DNA of 6,027 bases. Origin: Oscillospiraceae bacterium (GTDB lineage: Bacteria > Bacillota > Clostridia > Oscillospirales > Ruminococcaceae). Position numbers and translations under genes: made by a program. The first letter of the stretch is position 1, and each line of letters starts with the position of its first letter. This document shows, one piece after another, positions 5,351 to 6,027 of this stretch. The notes beneath the pieces were generated by a model. That model saw only the letters and a list, made by a program, of their open reading frames with translations, searched no databases and had not been told where the DNA came from. The stretch covers positions 1-6,027 of the forward strand of contig WRIP01000087.1 of assembly GCA_009782665.1 (NCBI GenBank), in the 5' to 3' direction.

Positions 5351-5360
5351 CAATCACTTT

Positions 5361-5384
5361 GGCTGGTGATAACCACCTTTTTTT
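5361..5384 (+). terminator. Possible weak plus-strand terminator
   Basis: GG-C-TGGT, GATA, ACCA-CC (5361-5377) forms a six-pair stem with one bulged C, followed directly by seven T (5378-5384). It would stop plus-strand transcription arriving antisense to gdhA before it reached the sensor gene. In the gdhA leader the same stretch is a small hairpin preceded by an A run. The stem is short, so the call is tentative. Confidence 0.3.
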
Positions 5385-5393
5385 ACTTTCGTT

Positions 5394-5406
5394 ATGATAG
5401 CATGAT
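5394..5406 (-). repeat. Operator-like 13-base repeat overlapping the gdhA -10 box
   Basis: On the minus strand ATCATGCTATCAT includes the whole -10 hexamer TATCAT. It matches the leader copy (5338-5350) in opposite orientation with one mismatch, centres 56 bases apart. A protein bound here would directly occlude the gdhA promoter. Confidence 0.5.
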
Positions 5407-5422
5407 GAATTCCTCTCGTCAA
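5394..5422 (-). promoter_or_regulatory. gdhA: gdhA promoter
   Basis: On the minus strand TTGACG (5422-5417) and TATCAT (5399-5394) are 17 bases apart, each one base from consensus. Transcription would start near 5387, giving a leader of about 78 bases. The leader holds a short hairpin, the second operator-like repeat and a strong ribosome binding site. Confidence 0.8.
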
Positions 5423-5471
5423 TAATGAAAGGTGACACAACTCCATATTCAGCTAGAGGTCTAAACTGCAT

Positions 5472-5495
5472 AATCGACCGATTGTGTGGTATAAT
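5472..5495 (+). promoter_or_regulatory. Candidate extended -10 promoter of the sensor gene
   Basis: TGGTATAAT (5487-5495) is an extended -10 element with a perfect TATAAT. The matching -35 position (TGCATA, 5467-5472) is poor, which extended -10 promoters tolerate. The inverted repeat AATCG-AC-CGATT (5472-5483) lies just upstream and could be an operator. Another TATAAT at 5547-5552, with a weak -35, is an alternative nearer the gene. Confidence 0.55.
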
Positions 5496-5575
5496 AGACA
5501 ACGGGTTGACACTATGCTTTATGATGTAATTTTGCACAGAATGGGATATAATAAGGTTGTAACGGAGGTTCTATT

Positions 5576-6027
5576 ATGAAACCTGAAAAGAAAGTAAAGC
5601 TGTCATTACAGACTAAAATAGCATTAATCTTAATGGGCATTTTCGTATTGGTGACTTCTGCAAACTATTTGGCAAGTATCTCCTTTACCTCAAGAAGCAT
5701 AACCGAGACAATGGAACATGAGTTATACTTAGCTACCGATATCGCAGATACAGTTATTGCCACTAAAATTGAGTTAATAAAGTCAAATGCAGAGACGATT
5801 GCCGAACGTGTATTGAAAGCAAAGACAGTTACCGAAATGAATCAAATTATGGAAGCTCAGGCAGATGAGTTTCCTGATTTTCTGTCTTTTGTTGTACTAG
5901 ACAAAAACAGTGTTGTTGCAAAATGGGGTGATATCCATACAACTGACGACTTTTTTAAAGACAACGATCTGGTTGAGTCTGCATTCAATGGTATGAAAAT
6001 ACTGTCTTCTCCGCATTATGACACGTC
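5576..6027 (+). CDS. Membrane-anchored sensory protein, N-terminal part (cut by window edge)
   Basis: The first 150 codons of a gene running off the right end, so no stop is present. A short basic cytoplasmic tail (MKPEKKVKLSLQTK) leads into a transmembrane helix at about residues 15-37 (IALILMGIFVLVTSANYLAS). An extracytoplasmic region follows: a long helix rich in Ala, Glu and Thr (about 40-90, with DIADTVIATKIELIKSNAET), then the start of a mixed domain with FLSFVVLDKNSVVAKWGD, which resembles the PAS-like fold of Cache sensor domains. Such N-termini belong to chemoreceptors, histidine kinases, GGDEF proteins or PP2C-type phosphatases. The output domain is outside the window, so the class cannot be decided. 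The ATG at 5576 has GGAGG (5564-5568) 7 bases upstream. It is divergent from gdhA across 266 bases that hold promoters for both. Confidence 0.8.
   Translation, partial: MKPEKKVKLSLQTKIALILMGIFVLVTSANYLASISFTSRSITETMEHELYLATDIADTVIATKIELIKSNAETIAERVLKAKTVTEMNQIMEAQADEFPDFLSFVVLDKNSVVAKWGDIHTTDDFFKDNDLVESAFNGMKILSSPHYDT

Noticed and set aside
5324..5353. Second gdhA promoter TTGATG-18-TATTTT
   Set aside because: Transcription would begin in or after the ribosome binding site, so it could not give a normally translated messenger.
5506..5511. Perfect TTGACA as a -35 box for the sensor gene
   Set aside because: No acceptable -10 hexamer occurs 16-18 bases downstream (ATTTTG at 17); the extended -10 upstream is better supported.
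5322..5537. Minus-strand 71-codon frame upstream of gdhA
   Set aside because: It spans the gdhA promoter and leader and shows no recognisable protein features.
1..6027. CRISPR array, insertion sequence ends or a duplicated tRNA 3' end
   Set aside because: I read both strands for regularly spaced repeats, terminal inverted repeats with transposase, and copies of either tRNA end, and found none.

Overview
The window looks like a stretch of chromosome from a low-GC Gram-positive anaerobe, most likely a clostridial Firmicute. This is inferred from three things: AT-rich DNA with TATAAT-type promoters and strong GGAGG ribosome binding sites, tRNA genes that encode their own CCA ends, and a glutamate dehydrogenase whose residue numbering matches the Clostridium symbiosum enzyme. 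The species cannot be named from the sequence.

Left part (1-1080). This part looks like accessory DNA. It holds an open frame running off the left edge (minus strand), a 67-residue XRE-type helix-turn-helix regulator with a near-consensus promoter that overlaps a small dyad (minus), and a 59-residue protein of a kind I associate with integrative elements (plus) followed by a strong terminator. It lies just beyond the 3' end of a tRNA-Ser(GGA) gene and that gene's own terminator. tRNA 3' ends are common integration sites, but I found no duplicated tRNA end or recombinase gene here.

Middle part (1085-3906, all minus strand). In the direction of transcription the order is GNAT acetyltransferase, tRNA-Val(GAC), phosphotriesterase-family metallohydrolase, a second GNAT acetyltransferase, cupin, tRNA-Ser(GGA), terminator. 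The tRNA-Val gene has a clear promoter, and only 46 bases separate its CCA end from the hydrolase start codon. Those bases hold a GAAA-capped hairpin and no recognisable promoter. The hydrolase, acetyltransferase and cupin genes are closely spaced (57 and 29 bases) and are probably one operon, possibly co-transcribed with tRNA-Val. Their joint substrate is unknown.

Right part (3931-6027). An NADP-type glutamate dehydrogenase gene (gdhA, minus) ends at a 26-base perfect palindrome that probably terminates it. Its promoter is TTGACG-17-TATCAT. The -10 box lies inside one copy of a 13-base semi-palindrome, and a second copy in inverted orientation sits in the leader, centres 56 bases apart, so this is a candidate operator pair. 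Transcribed divergently is the N-terminal part of a membrane-anchored sensory protein, cut off by the window edge.

I see no CRISPR array, rRNA or complete mobile element. The most unusual features are regulatory: the paired sites at gdhA, the tRNA-mRNA junction at tRNA-Val, and the palindrome separating gdhA from an acetyltransferase gene that lacks an obvious promoter.
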